Assembly (NCBI GenBank): GCA_934247335.1
Contig: CAKQJJ010000022.1
Location: 1 to 13,962, forward strand
Reading direction: 5' to 3'
DNA length: 13,962 nt
From: an uncultured Clostridia bacterium
GTDB lineage: Bacteria; Bacillota; Clostridia; Christensenellales; Pumilibacteraceae
Each line of letters opens with the position of its first letter. The first letter of the stretch is position 1. The notes beneath the pieces were generated by a model. It searched no databases. It was not told where the DNA came from and worked only from the letters and a program-made list of their open reading frames with translations. Of this stretch, positions 7,449 to 13,661 are shown piece by piece. The position numbers and the translations under genes are program-made.

Positions 7449-8546
7449 TTAATTAAGGCTCAGGCGGTCTATCTTTTGTAAATCGCTTTCAAACTCTTCT
7501 CTTTGGCTTAAAACAAGCGTTTCGCCGTTTAAATTCAATTTTGTTTTGCACATATTCCGGGCTCGGATCGTGGCAGCTTTTTGGCAGCAGTCGAGCTCGG
7601 TTTTTCTTTTAAAGTTTTCTATAACCAAGTTTTCGGCGTTGGTTTCCAGCACTGCGAGCGGGCGATTTTTGTCGGTCGTGTGCCACAGCGTAAAGTTTTT
7701 AAGCGTTATATTTTTAAGATTCCCGACGCCCGCGGGATAGTCCTCGTCCGAGAAAAGCGGGTCGGTGGCGTATCTGCACGCGTCGCAGTTTATCCCCATT
7801 TCTCTTACGCCGGCGGTAAAGCCGTCCACGGTGACGTTTTCTATGCGGTGGTTCACCGACAGCAGCCTCAGCGCGGTCCAGCAATCCTCCGCCGTCACGT
7901 TTTCAACCAGCATATCGCTGATATCGGCGTCGCGCATGCCGATATTCTGGCAATAATAATTTACGTCGTCGGCATTGAACGCCAAGAGATCGTCGTTCGT
8001 ACTGCCTTTTTCGGCAAAAATATTGCGGATAACGCCGTTTTTGCACCCGCCGCCCACGTGAATACCGTCCTGACAGGGCGTGAACAGCTCGTCGGAAACA
8101 GTCACGTTTTCGATGACGAAATTGCGTACGAATCCCAATCTGAAATGATAGGATTCGGAATTTTTTGCCGTGATATTTTTCAGTTCCAAGCCGTCCACGT
8201 TGACGAAATCGAACAGTAAACCCTGGCAAGGTCCGGTTTTCCAATTTTCGCGACGATTGAACGCATTATTTCCGTCGAAAACGCCGCCGCATATTTTTAT
8301 GTTGCGATTGCCGTTTTGCTTGTCCGAGTTGGTAATAACCGAAACGCAGCCGGCTTTGTCGAACGCACGGGCTTTCGCTTTCAGAATTGCTCCGTCGCGC
8401 AGCACGAGCGAGCTGTCGTCCGGCATATAAATCGTGCCGTCAAGCTCGTAATTTCCGGTTTCTAAAATTACGGTTTTATCGGTTTTCAGCGCCTCGTTAA
8501 TGAGTTTTGCAAGCGAAATTTCGGTTTTATCGGCTGATATTATCAT
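7449..8546 (-). CDS. Right-handed parallel beta-helix protein, GH28/pectate-lyase-like
   Basis: The 365 residues show the short repeating pattern of a parallel beta-helix: ELKNITAKNS, FVIENVTVSD, VIRNIFAEK, MLVENVTAED, RIENVTVDGF, NLKNITLKNF and NLVIENF. A segment at 157-194 (PCQDGIHVGG, then STNDDLLAFNADD) resembles the acidic active-site motifs of family GH28 polygalacturonases and relatives, pointing to Asp160, Asp185 and Asp186. The GH28 Gly-His-Gly motif is not evident, so the activity is uncertain. There is no signal peptide and there are twelve Cys, so a cytosolic protein acting on imported oligosaccharides is likelier than a secreted pectinase. I chose the ATG at 8546 over an in-frame TTG at 8561 because GGAGGG (8551-8556) sits at the right distance from the ATG. 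It converges on the MATE gene with 43 nt between stops and no clear terminator. Confidence 0.85.
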   Translation of the reverse strand: MIISADKTEISLAKLINEALKTDKTVILETGNYELDGTIYMPDDSSLVLRDGAILKAKARAFDKAGCVSVITNSDKQNGNRNIKICGGVFDGNNAFNRRENWKTGPCQGLLFDFVNVDGLELKNITAKNSESYHFRLGFVRNFVIENVTVSDELFTPCQDGIHVGGGCKNGVIRNIFAEKGSTNDDLLAFNADDVNYYCQNIGMRDADISDMLVENVTAEDCWTALRLLSVNHRIENVTVDGFTAGVREMGINCDACRYATDPLFSDEDYPAGVGNLKNITLKNFTLWHTTDKNRPLAVLETNAENLVIENFKRKTELDCCQKAATIRARNMCKTKLNLNGETLVLSQREEFESDLQKIDRLSLN

Positions 8547-8575
8547 TTTTCCCTCCGTCAAACTACGTTATCTTT

Positions 8576-8604
8576 TTTATATTTTACCGTGATTTCCACG
8601 ACAA
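8576..8604 (-). promoter_or_regulatory. Putative promoter of the beta-helix gene
   Basis: TTGTCG (8599-8604) and TATAAA (8576-8581) are 17 bp apart on the minus strand, just downstream of the rplL terminator. A short inverted repeat, CGTG/CACG (8588-8591 with 8597-8600, five bases between), lies in the spacer and could be part of an operator, but the arms are only 4 bp. Confidence 0.5.
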
Positions 8605-8618
8605 AGCAAGCAAAAAAG

Positions 8619-8673
8619 GGATTAAAATAAGACAAAAACGGATAACCCGCACAAATTTGCAAGTTATCCGTTT
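8619..8673 (-). terminator. Intrinsic terminator of the rpmG-to-rplL operon
   Basis: An 11-bp perfect stem (AAACGGATAAC 8636-8646 with GTTATCCGTTT 8663-8673) encloses a 16-nt loop. On the minus strand it runs into TTTTTGTCTTATTTT. It ends the ribosomal protein operon 218 nt after the rplL stop, where rpoB would normally follow. Confidence 0.85.
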
Positions 8674-8890
8674 ATTCAAGCCGCAGCAAACGGCGCTTAA
8701 TAATTTTCAATCAAAAGTTAAGGTATTTCTCTATATAAAAAAATATTGCCGCGTTTCACTTACAATAACAGGAATTGAAAGAGCGTACGCGGCAAATATT
8801 TGCGCCGAACGGCTTAACGATTTTGTTCGTCAAGCCGCCCGTCGTCCGTTTTCGATTAAACGGATTTTAAGAATTTTAACTTTTGAAAAC
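8674..8890 (-). other. Hairpin-rich 3' region of the rplL transcript
   Basis: No open frame with a ribosome site is seen here. Three inverted repeats lie in series. TCCGTTT/AAACGGA is at 8845-8851 and 8858-8864. CGGCTT-x-ACGA pairs with TCGT-x-AAGCCG at 8810-8820 and 8827-8837. A long one has arms AAATATTGCCGCG (8741-8753) and a 14-nt match with one extra A (8788-8801) around a 34-nt interior. They may protect or process the mRNA end, form a small RNA, or mark a rearrangement scar. Confidence 0.45.
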
Positions 8891-9268
8891 TTATTTAAGT
8901 TCTGCGACAGCGCCTGCAGCCTTAAGTTTTTCCATAGCTTCGTTTGCAGCTTCTTTAGCCATAGCTTCTTTAAGGGTGGAGGGAGCTCCGTCAACGAGGG
9001 CTTTAGCTTCGCCGAGTCCGAGACCGGTGATTTCACGTACAGCCTTGATAACGGCGATCTTGTTTCCGCCGACTTCCTTAAGGATGAGGTTGAATTCGGT
9101 CTGCTCTTCAGCTGCGGGAGCGTCTGCTGCAGCGCCTGCAGCGGGTCCTGCTACTGCCATAGCAGCAGCGGATACACCGAATTCGGTTTCGAGCATCTTA
9201 ACGAGCTCGTTGAGTTCCATAACGGACATGCCTTTGATTTCTTCCATCATTTTGTTCAAATCAGCCAT
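8891..9268 (-). CDS. rplL: 50S ribosomal protein L7/L12
   Basis: L7/L12 forms the mobile ribosomal stalk that recruits translation factors and stimulates their GTPases. The 125-residue protein has the three expected parts: an N-terminal dimerisation and L10-binding helix pair (1-32), an Ala-rich flexible hinge (about 33-55) and the globular C-terminal domain with LKEVGGNKIAVIKAVREI and TGLGLGEAKALVDGAP. AAGGAGAT stands before the ATG. It lies 58 nt after rplJ. In most Bacillota rpoB follows; here the operon ends instead. Confidence 0.98.
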   Translation of the reverse strand: MADLNKMMEEIKGMSVMELNELVKMLETEFGVSAAAMAVAGPAAGAAADAPAAEEQTEFNLILKEVGGNKIAVIKAVREITGLGLGEAKALVDGAPSTLKEAMAKEAANEAMEKLKAAGAVAELK

Positions 9269-9326
9269 TTTAGTATCTCCTTAATAAATAGATATTATTT
9301 GCGTTTTTACGGTCATGCCGCGAGGA

Positions 9327-9824
9327 TTACGCTTCCTGCTTCTTTGCGATTTCGCTGAGCACGACTGCGAGCGAACGCACGGGGCTTTGCATCATACCCA
9401 GCAACTGAGCCACGAGTACGGGCTTTGCGGGGATGGTTGCCACCTTTTCGATTTCGTCGACGGTAAGAACCTTACCTTCTACGACGCCGCCTTTGAGAGC
9501 GGTTTTCTTGGTTTTCTTTGCGTTATCTGTCAAAACCTTTGCGGGAGCGACAGCGTCCTCGTAAGAGATGGCAATTGCGGTGGGTCCTTCAAATACCGAA
9601 GACTCGATACCTTCGATGCCTGCCTGTTCGATTGCGCGGAGAATAAGTCTGTTCTTTACGACTTTGTATTCGACGTTTTCCTTGCGGAGAGCCACACGAA
9701 GAGCGGTGTCTTCTGCGACGGTAAGTCCGCGGTAGTCGATAAGCACGAAAGACTTGCATTTTCCGATTTTCTCGGCATAATCGCTTACGATTTGCTTTTT
9801 AGCATTCATTATTGCTTCTGACAT
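9327..9824 (-). CDS. rplJ: 50S ribosomal protein L10
   Basis: L10 anchors the L7/L12 dimers to the 23S rRNA GTPase-associated region. The 165 residues are of family length. Features include FVLIDYRGLTVAE (26-38), the rRNA-binding YKVVKNRLILRA (53-64) and a C-terminal helix (from about 135) that binds L12 dimers. The start at 9824 is preceded by GGAGGT at 4 nt; the internal Met6 has no such site. It follows an L10 leader and attenuator, so synthesis is probably repressed when free L10-L12 complex accumulates, as known for this leader family. Confidence 0.98.
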   Translation of the reverse strand: MSEAIMNAKKQIVSDYAEKIGKCKSFVLIDYRGLTVAEDTALRVALRKENVEYKVVKNRLILRAIEQAGIEGIESSVFEGPTAIAISYEDAVAPAKVLTDNAKKTKKTALKGGVVEGKVLTVDEIEKVATIPAKPVLVAQLLGMMQSPVRSLAVVLSEIAKKQEA

Positions 9825-9876
9825 AACGACCTCCTGTTAAAATTCTTTGCACCCAAAACGCCGGGCGCGAGGCGTT

Positions 9877-9917
9877 ATAATAAAAGGCTCGACTGCCGCA
9901 CGGCAACCGAACCTTTT
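9877..9917 (-). terminator. Attenuator terminator between the L10 leader and rplJ
   Basis: The stem pairs 9882-9891 with 9908-9917 (AAAAGGTTCG with CGAGCCTTTT on the minus strand, one G-T pair), capped by TGCC/GGCA. TTTTATTAT follows. It lies 53 nt before the rplJ start, so it can stop transcription before the gene. Termination would be favoured when L10-L12 holds the leader. Confidence 0.8.
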
Positions 9918-9942
9918 TTTGAAGAATTCTCTTTAAATAAGT

Positions 9943-10008
9943 TCGTTTTTCCTCGGCAAGCGGACGGAAAGTCCATTACGCATAGCACTTGCTTTCTGCG
10001 GTCAAACC
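9943..10008 (-). ncRNA. L10 leader RNA (r-protein autoregulatory element)
   Basis: The minus strand reads ACCGCAGAAAGCAAG and later CTTGCCGAGG, the conserved flanks of the ribosomal protein L10 leader. GCAAG/CTTGC (9988-9992 with 9956-9960) closes the element, and an inner GGAC/GTCC stem (9962-9965 with 9971-9974) lies within. It sits in the 210-nt rplA-rplJ gap directly ahead of an intrinsic terminator, the arrangement expected in Bacillota. I saw no strong promoter in front of it, so it is probably transcribed from rplA. Confidence 0.85.
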
Positions 10009-10034
10009 TTTGATTATTGAATTTTTACGAAACC

Positions 10035-10715
10035 TTAGATTCTGTAAACGGTCTTGATTCCGGGGCCCATCGTGCTGGCGAGGGTAACGCTCTTGATGTA
10101 GATACCCTTTGCGGCAGCAGGCTTAGCCTTTACGATTGCTTCCATAAGAGTGTTGACGTTTTCGGTAAGCTTTTCGGCTCCGAAAGACTTCTTTCCTACG
10201 GGGCAGTGGATGATAGCGGTTTTGTCGACACGATATTCGACCTTACCTGCTTTGGTTTCCTTGATTGCCTTAGCAAGATCCATGGTAACGGTACCGCTCT
10301 TCGGCGAAGGCATAAGTCCTTTCGGTCCGAGGATTTTAGCAACGCGACCCAGCTGTCCCATCATATCGGGAGAGGTGATAACCACGTCGAAATCGAGGTA
10401 ACCGCCCTGAATTTTGGCGATCATTTCTTCTGCGCCCACTTCGTCTGCGCCTGCAGCCAGAGCTGCGTCTGCCTTGTCGCCCTTAGCGATAACCAACACT
10501 TTAACCTTTTTACCGGTTCCGTTGGGAAGCACTACGGTGCCTCTTACCTGCTGGTCTGCCTGACGGGGGTCAACGCCCAGACGAACGTGAAGTTCGATGG
10601 TTTCGTCGAAGTTTGCTTTTGCGGTTTCGACTACTTTTGCAACTGCTTCGTTAAGTTCGTAAGTCTTGCTTACGTCAACGTTTTTGATACTGTCGAGATA
10701 TTTCTTTCCTGCCAT
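10035..10715 (-). CDS. rplA: 50S ribosomal protein L1
   Basis: L1 forms the mobile L1 stalk that helps release deacylated tRNA from the E site, and in several bacteria it represses its own L11-L1 mRNA. The 226 residues are close to the bacterial norm of about 230. Family stretches are VDPRQADQQVRGTVVLPNGTGK (49-70, given here as one motif), ILGPKGLMPSPKSGTV (128-143) and a C-terminal YIKSVTLASTMGPGIK. AGGAGGT directly precedes the ATG and overlaps the rplK stop, so translation of the two is probably coupled. Confidence 0.98.
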   Translation of the reverse strand: MAGKKYLDSIKNVDVSKTYELNEAVAKVVETAKANFDETIELHVRLGVDPRQADQQVRGTVVLPNGTGKKVKVLVIAKGDKADAALAAGADEVGAEEMIAKIQGGYLDFDVVITSPDMMGQLGRVAKILGPKGLMPSPKSGTVTMDLAKAIKETKAGKVEYRVDKTAIIHCPVGKKSFGAEKLTENVNTLMEAIVKAKPAAAKGIYIKSVTLASTMGPGIKTVYRI

Positions 10716-10726
10716 AACGCACCTCC

Positions 10727-11152
10727 TTAGTCAACCACCACGACGCCCATGCTGCGTGCAGTACCGGCAATCATGCTCATTGCGCTTTCGAGAGAAGCGG
10801 CGTTAAGGTCGGGCATTTTAAGGGTTGCGATTTCCTTGATCTGCTCTTTGGTGATCTTTGCAACCTTTTCCTTGTTTGGCTTACCCGATCCGCTTTCGAT
10901 TTTGCAAGCCTTCTTGATGAGAACGGCTGCGGGCGGAGTTTTCAGAATAAACGTGAACGATCTGTCCGCGAAAATGCTGATGACGACAGGGATGATGAGA
11001 CCTGCCTGGTCCTTGGTCTTTTCGTTGAATTCCTTGGTAAAGCCGGGGATATTGATACCGTGCGGTCCGAGAGAGGATCCGACAGGCGGTCCCGGGGTTG
11101 CTTTACCGGCAGGAAGCTGCAGTTTGACTACTGCGGTAAGTTTCTTTGCCAT
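10727..11152 (-). CDS. rplK: 50S ribosomal protein L11
   Basis: L11 binds the GTPase-associated region of 23S rRNA with L10 and takes part in factor binding and the stringent response. The length, 141 residues, is canonical. The N-terminal domain has the proline-rich loop that faces the thiostrepton site, but it reads PGPPVGSSLGPHGINIPGF instead of the usual PPVGPALGQxGVNIMxF. That gives Ser26, Ser27, Pro30 and Pro36. The C-terminal RNA-binding domain ends in SMSMIAGTARSMGVVVVD, which is normal. AGGAG lies 10 nt before the ATG. rplA follows after 11 nt. Confidence 0.98.
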   Translation of the reverse strand: MAKKLTAVVKLQLPAGKATPGPPVGSSLGPHGINIPGFTKEFNEKTKDQAGLIIPVVISIFADRSFTFILKTPPAAVLIKKACKIESGSGKPNKEKVAKITKEQIKEIATLKMPDLNAASLESAMSMIAGTARSMGVVVVD

Positions 11153-11236
11153 AATAAAACTACTCCTTGTAAAAATTTATTTATTACAATCGCGGTAATA
11201 ACGGGCGTTTTGCCCTCCCGAATCATAATCTTTAAA
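11153..11236 (-). promoter_or_regulatory. nusG-rplK spacer with two hairpins, possible L1 operator
   Basis: On the minus strand GGGC-AAAAC-GCCC (11203-11206 with 11212-11215) and TTGTAA/TTACAA (11167-11172 with 11184-11189) can form. The second lies directly before the rplK ribosome site. L1 of several organisms represses translation by binding a leader ahead of rplK that mimics its 23S site. The position fits, but I cannot confirm the L1-binding fold. Confidence 0.35.
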
Positions 11237-11788
11237 TCAGTTGTCCGACGAAGATACTTCGTCTATTCTTTCGATCTGGTACATTTCCAGTTCGACCGGC
11301 GTGATTCTGCCGAACATGCTTACCGACACCTTACACTTGCTGCTTACGGGGTCGATTGCGTCGATGGTACCGATAAAGCCTTCGAGCGAGCTGTCGATAA
11401 TCTTCACCGTTTCGCCTACGCGGAAATCGGTGACTACCACGGTGGGCTTTTCGAGGTGCAGACGCTTTACTTCGTCGTCGCTTAAAGGAAGCGGTCTTCC
11501 CTGCGGACCGACGAATCCGGTTACGCCTCTCGTATTGGTGATCATGTGCCACATGCTGTTGTCGTAATCCATTTTGATGAACACGTACGTGGGCATAAGA
11601 CGGCGCTGAACGATTTTACGTTTGCCGTTTGCCTTTTCTTCCACGACGTCTTCCATGGGGATGACGATTTCGCGTAATCTGTCTATGCAGTCGTTCTTCT
11701 TGAACACCAGTTCCAGATTGTCCTTAACCATGTTTTCATAGCCGGAATAGGTGTGAAGAATGTACCACTTAACGTTTTCCTCTCCCAT
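11237..11788 (-). CDS. nusG: Transcription elongation factor NusG
   Basis: NusG binds the RNA polymerase clamp and affects pausing and transcription-translation coupling. The 183-residue protein has an NGN domain (about 1-112) with WYILHTYSGYE (8-18) and the motif RRLMPTYVFIKM (62-73). A linker leads to a KOW domain (about 121-178) with FRVGETVKIIDSSLEGFIG. AAGGAG precedes the ATG and overlaps the secE stop, giving a 10-nt gap and likely coupling. The order secE-nusG-rplK is the standard bacterial arrangement. Confidence 0.98.
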   Translation of the reverse strand: MGEENVKWYILHTYSGYENMVKDNLELVFKKNDCIDRLREIVIPMEDVVEEKANGKRKIVQRRLMPTYVFIKMDYDNSMWHMITNTRGVTGFVGPQGRPLPLSDDEVKRLHLEKPTVVVTDFRVGETVKIIDSSLEGFIGTIDAIDPVSSKCKVSVSMFGRITPVELEMYQIERIDEVSSSDN

Positions 11789-11798
11789 TGCGATCTCC

Positions 11799-12116
11799 TT
11801 ACAGTCGTGACGTGAGAAGGGTTATAAGCGCGCGAACGGCAGAAGTGTCGTCTCCGAGCGCCTTTTTAAACTGATTGAATCCCTGACCGAGAACGAAATC
11901 GAACAGCGTGAGAACGACGAGGAAGCACAGAACGACCGCGATTACCGCGCCGAGCTGTTTCATAGTCTCGCCGAAAGAAGGCCAGGTGACCTTTTTAAGT
12001 TCGCCGAAGGTTTCCTTTATCGATCTGCCCATTCTTTTGAAAGCGCCGGGCTTTTCGTTGTTCTTCGGGGTAGGCTTACCCTTGGAGGGGGTGGTCTGAG
12101 TAACGTCGTTTTTCAT
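11799..12116 (-). CDS. secE: Preprotein translocase subunit SecE
   Basis: SecE clamps the SecY channel of the Sec translocase in the cytoplasmic membrane. This 105-residue form is the single-span Gram-positive type. It has a polar, Lys/Pro-rich N-terminal tail (1-26), an amphipathic helix with the signature ELKKVTWPS (39-47), and one transmembrane helix at about 55-77. A further C-terminal stretch of roughly 25 residues makes it longer than the 60-70 residues often seen in Bacilli. AGGAGG before the ATG overlaps the rpmG stop. Confidence 0.95.
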   Translation of the reverse strand: MKNDVTQTTPSKGKPTPKNNEKPGAFKRMGRSIKETFGELKKVTWPSFGETMKQLGAVIAVVLCFLVVLTLFDFVLGQGFNQFKKALGDDTSAVRALITLLTSRL

Positions 12117-12127
12117 TACGCGCCTCC

Positions 12128-12277
12128 TTATTTGGTTTCTTTGTGAACGGTGTGCTTCTTGCAGAACTTGCAGTACTTTTTCAGTTCGATACGATCGGGA
12201 TCGTTTTTCTTGTTTTTCATGTTATCGTAGTTGCGCTGTTTGCACTCGGTACATGCTAACGTGATTTTATTTCTCAT
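12128..12277 (-). CDS. rpmG: 50S ribosomal protein L33
   Basis: This 49-residue protein of the 50S subunit near the E site starts MRNKITLACTECKQRNY. Cys9, Cys12, Cys36 and Cys39 form two CxxC pairs, so it is the zinc-binding version of L33. A paralogue without these cysteines may exist elsewhere, as in other Bacillota, but none is seen here. An open frame extends upstream to 12349, but the start at 12277 is set by AGGAGG at 7 nt and by the family N-terminus. It is the first gene of the operon; secE follows after 11 nt. Confidence 0.97.
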   Translation of the reverse strand: MRNKITLACTECKQRNYDNMKNKKNDPDRIELKKYCKFCKKHTVHKETK

Positions 12278-12339
12278 AACAGGCCTCCTGTTTTCCTTGC
12301 ATACTTGAAAAGACACCCCTACGAGAGCGGTGCTGTATA

Positions 12340-12368
12340 AGAATAGCACTTTTCGGGGGCTATGTCAA
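12340..12368 (-). promoter_or_regulatory. Sigma-A promoter of the rpmG-secE-nusG-rplKAJL operon
   Basis: A perfect TTGACA (12363-12368) and TATTCT (12340-12345) are 17 bp apart on the minus strand. Transcription would start near 12333, giving a leader of about 55 nt before rpmG. Confidence 0.85.
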
Positions 12369-12504
12369 GCGTTTTGCCGGCATTTTAAAGATTTTTCGCA
12401 AATTTACGCCGAAAATTACCGGATTGCAGGTTTATTCGTGCGCCGCAAAGATTATTTTCCGATTTACTAAGATAAGTTTTTTCTCGTTTATTTTAATGCC
12501 GCGC

Positions 12505-12557
12505 AAAAAAAAGGCGCTCCCGCAAACCGCTTTGATCTGCCAGGGTAACGCCCTTTT
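12505..12557 (-). terminator. Intrinsic terminator after the SGNH hydrolase gene
   Basis: On the minus strand AAAAGGgCGTTaCCC (12543-12557) pairs with GGGAGCGCCTTTT (12509-12521), with two single-base bulges (lower case). The hairpin is followed by a run of eight T. It starts 9 nt after the hydrolase stop and separates it from the rpmG operon promoter. Confidence 0.85.
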
Positions 12558-12566
12558 GTTCGTCGT

Positions 12567-13661
12567 TTATCGCTTCGTTACGGTATCGAGGATATATTTT
12601 CCCCAGATATCGTAGCCTTTTCTATTTAAATGAAGACGATCGGCAATGCAGTAGTCGTCCATATCGTCAAACGGTTTGCCGTTTTCGTCCGTGAACAATT
12701 CGCCCGTTTTGACGTAGGTTACGTTCGGATTTTCCCGTGCAAGCTTTTTCATTCTGTCGTTAAGCTCGTTTTCCTTTTCCCAATACGGAACATACGCCGT
12801 GCAATGAGTGAGCGAGCAAAGATAAATTTCGGCGTTTTTATTATAGGAAAGTATCTTGTTTACCACTCTTTTACACTCGGCTTCGACGAAATCGACGGTC
12901 TGTCCGCTGTGAATATCGTTAAATCCGAGGTTGATTACAAACTTCTCCGCGTTGAATTTAAGCGCGAGGTCGTCAAGTCTTTCGTCGTACCAGTCCGAAA
13001 ATTTCGTTCCGCCTACACCCACGTTTACGGCAGATATGCCTGCCGCGTCGTCGGCGAATTCCGGACCGTAAAGCGACGGATCGACGTTTCCGTGGTTGCG
13101 CCAGAAATCCATCCAGCTGTCGCCGAAAAACACGTATTCGTATTTGGGCAAGCCGAGAGCCGAATATTCTCTTTCGTACCGTCTGAATCTGCCGTCGAAA
13201 GGCACGAGTTTTACTTCCATATCCGCGGAAAAGCCGGGAAGAAGCTTGCTTTCGTCAAATACGCCGTGCCACGGTTCGCAAAGTCCGACGCCGGTAAAAA
13301 AGCCGTGCGAAATAGCCGCCGGAGTTCCGTCTTTATGGGTAAAATAGAATATTCCGTTGCCGTAAAACCAATCGGCTTTGGAATGATCGAAGTCGCCTTC
13401 GTACATCAGCGTAATTAAATTCTCCGGTCCGCCGAAAGCTTCGGCGTCACGATACGAGGATTCGCCGAAATATTGTATTCCGTGTCCCTGCTTGTAAAAA
13501 ATCTCGCCGTCGTATTCCATTTCGCCTATGTAAACCGAGCCTTCGCGATATCTTTCTTCGCCGATACCCCTGCAAGGCACGCCCTTTTGCCACTCGCCGT
13601 TATCGGGTGTAAACCTGCGCATTCCGACTGCGCTTAAATCTTCCGTAAATACTTTTTTCAT
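12567..13661 (-). CDS. SGNH/GDSL-type hydrolase with N-terminal MORN-like repeats
   Basis: The 364-residue protein has two parts. Residues about 41-125 carry MORN-like repeats: VYIGEMEYDGEIFYKQGHGI, then MYEGDFDHSKADWFYGNGIF, then a degenerate copy near HGFFTGVG. Residues from about 174 form an SGNH hydrolase: block I FFGDSWMDF with nucleophile Ser182, block II Gly218 in VGVGG, block III NLGFND with Asn248, and block V DRLHLN with Asp341 and His344. All catalytic positions are present. SGNH enzymes remove acyl or other ester groups, often from carbohydrates; the substrate here is unknown. No signal peptide is visible, so it is probably cytosolic or held at the membrane by its partner. GGAG lies 10 nt before the ATG, which overlaps the upstream gene's stop as ATGA, implying coupled translation. 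Confidence 0.88.
   Translation of the reverse strand: MKKVFTEDLSAVGMRRFTPDNGEWQKGVPCRGIGEERYREGSVYIGEMEYDGEIFYKQGHGIQYFGESSYRDAEAFGGPENLITLMYEGDFDHSKADWFYGNGIFYFTHKDGTPAAISHGFFTGVGLCEPWHGVFDESKLLPGFSADMEVKLVPFDGRFRRYEREYSALGLPKYEYVFFGDSWMDFWRNHGNVDPSLYGPEFADDAAGISAVNVGVGGTKFSDWYDERLDDLALKFNAEKFVINLGFNDIHSGQTVDFVEAECKRVVNKILSYNKNAEIYLCSLTHCTAYVPYWEKENELNDRMKKLARENPNVTYVKTGELFTDENGKPFDDMDDYCIADRLHLNRKGYDIWGKYILDTVTKR

Noticed and set aside
7426..7466. GCCTGA/TCAGGC inverted repeat between MATE and the beta-helix gene
   Set aside because: The 6-bp arms are about 30 nt apart and no T-run follows, so it is not a credible terminator.
12278..12349. N-terminal extension of L33
   Set aside because: It overlaps the promoter -10 box and leader; AGGAGG and the family start favour position 12277.
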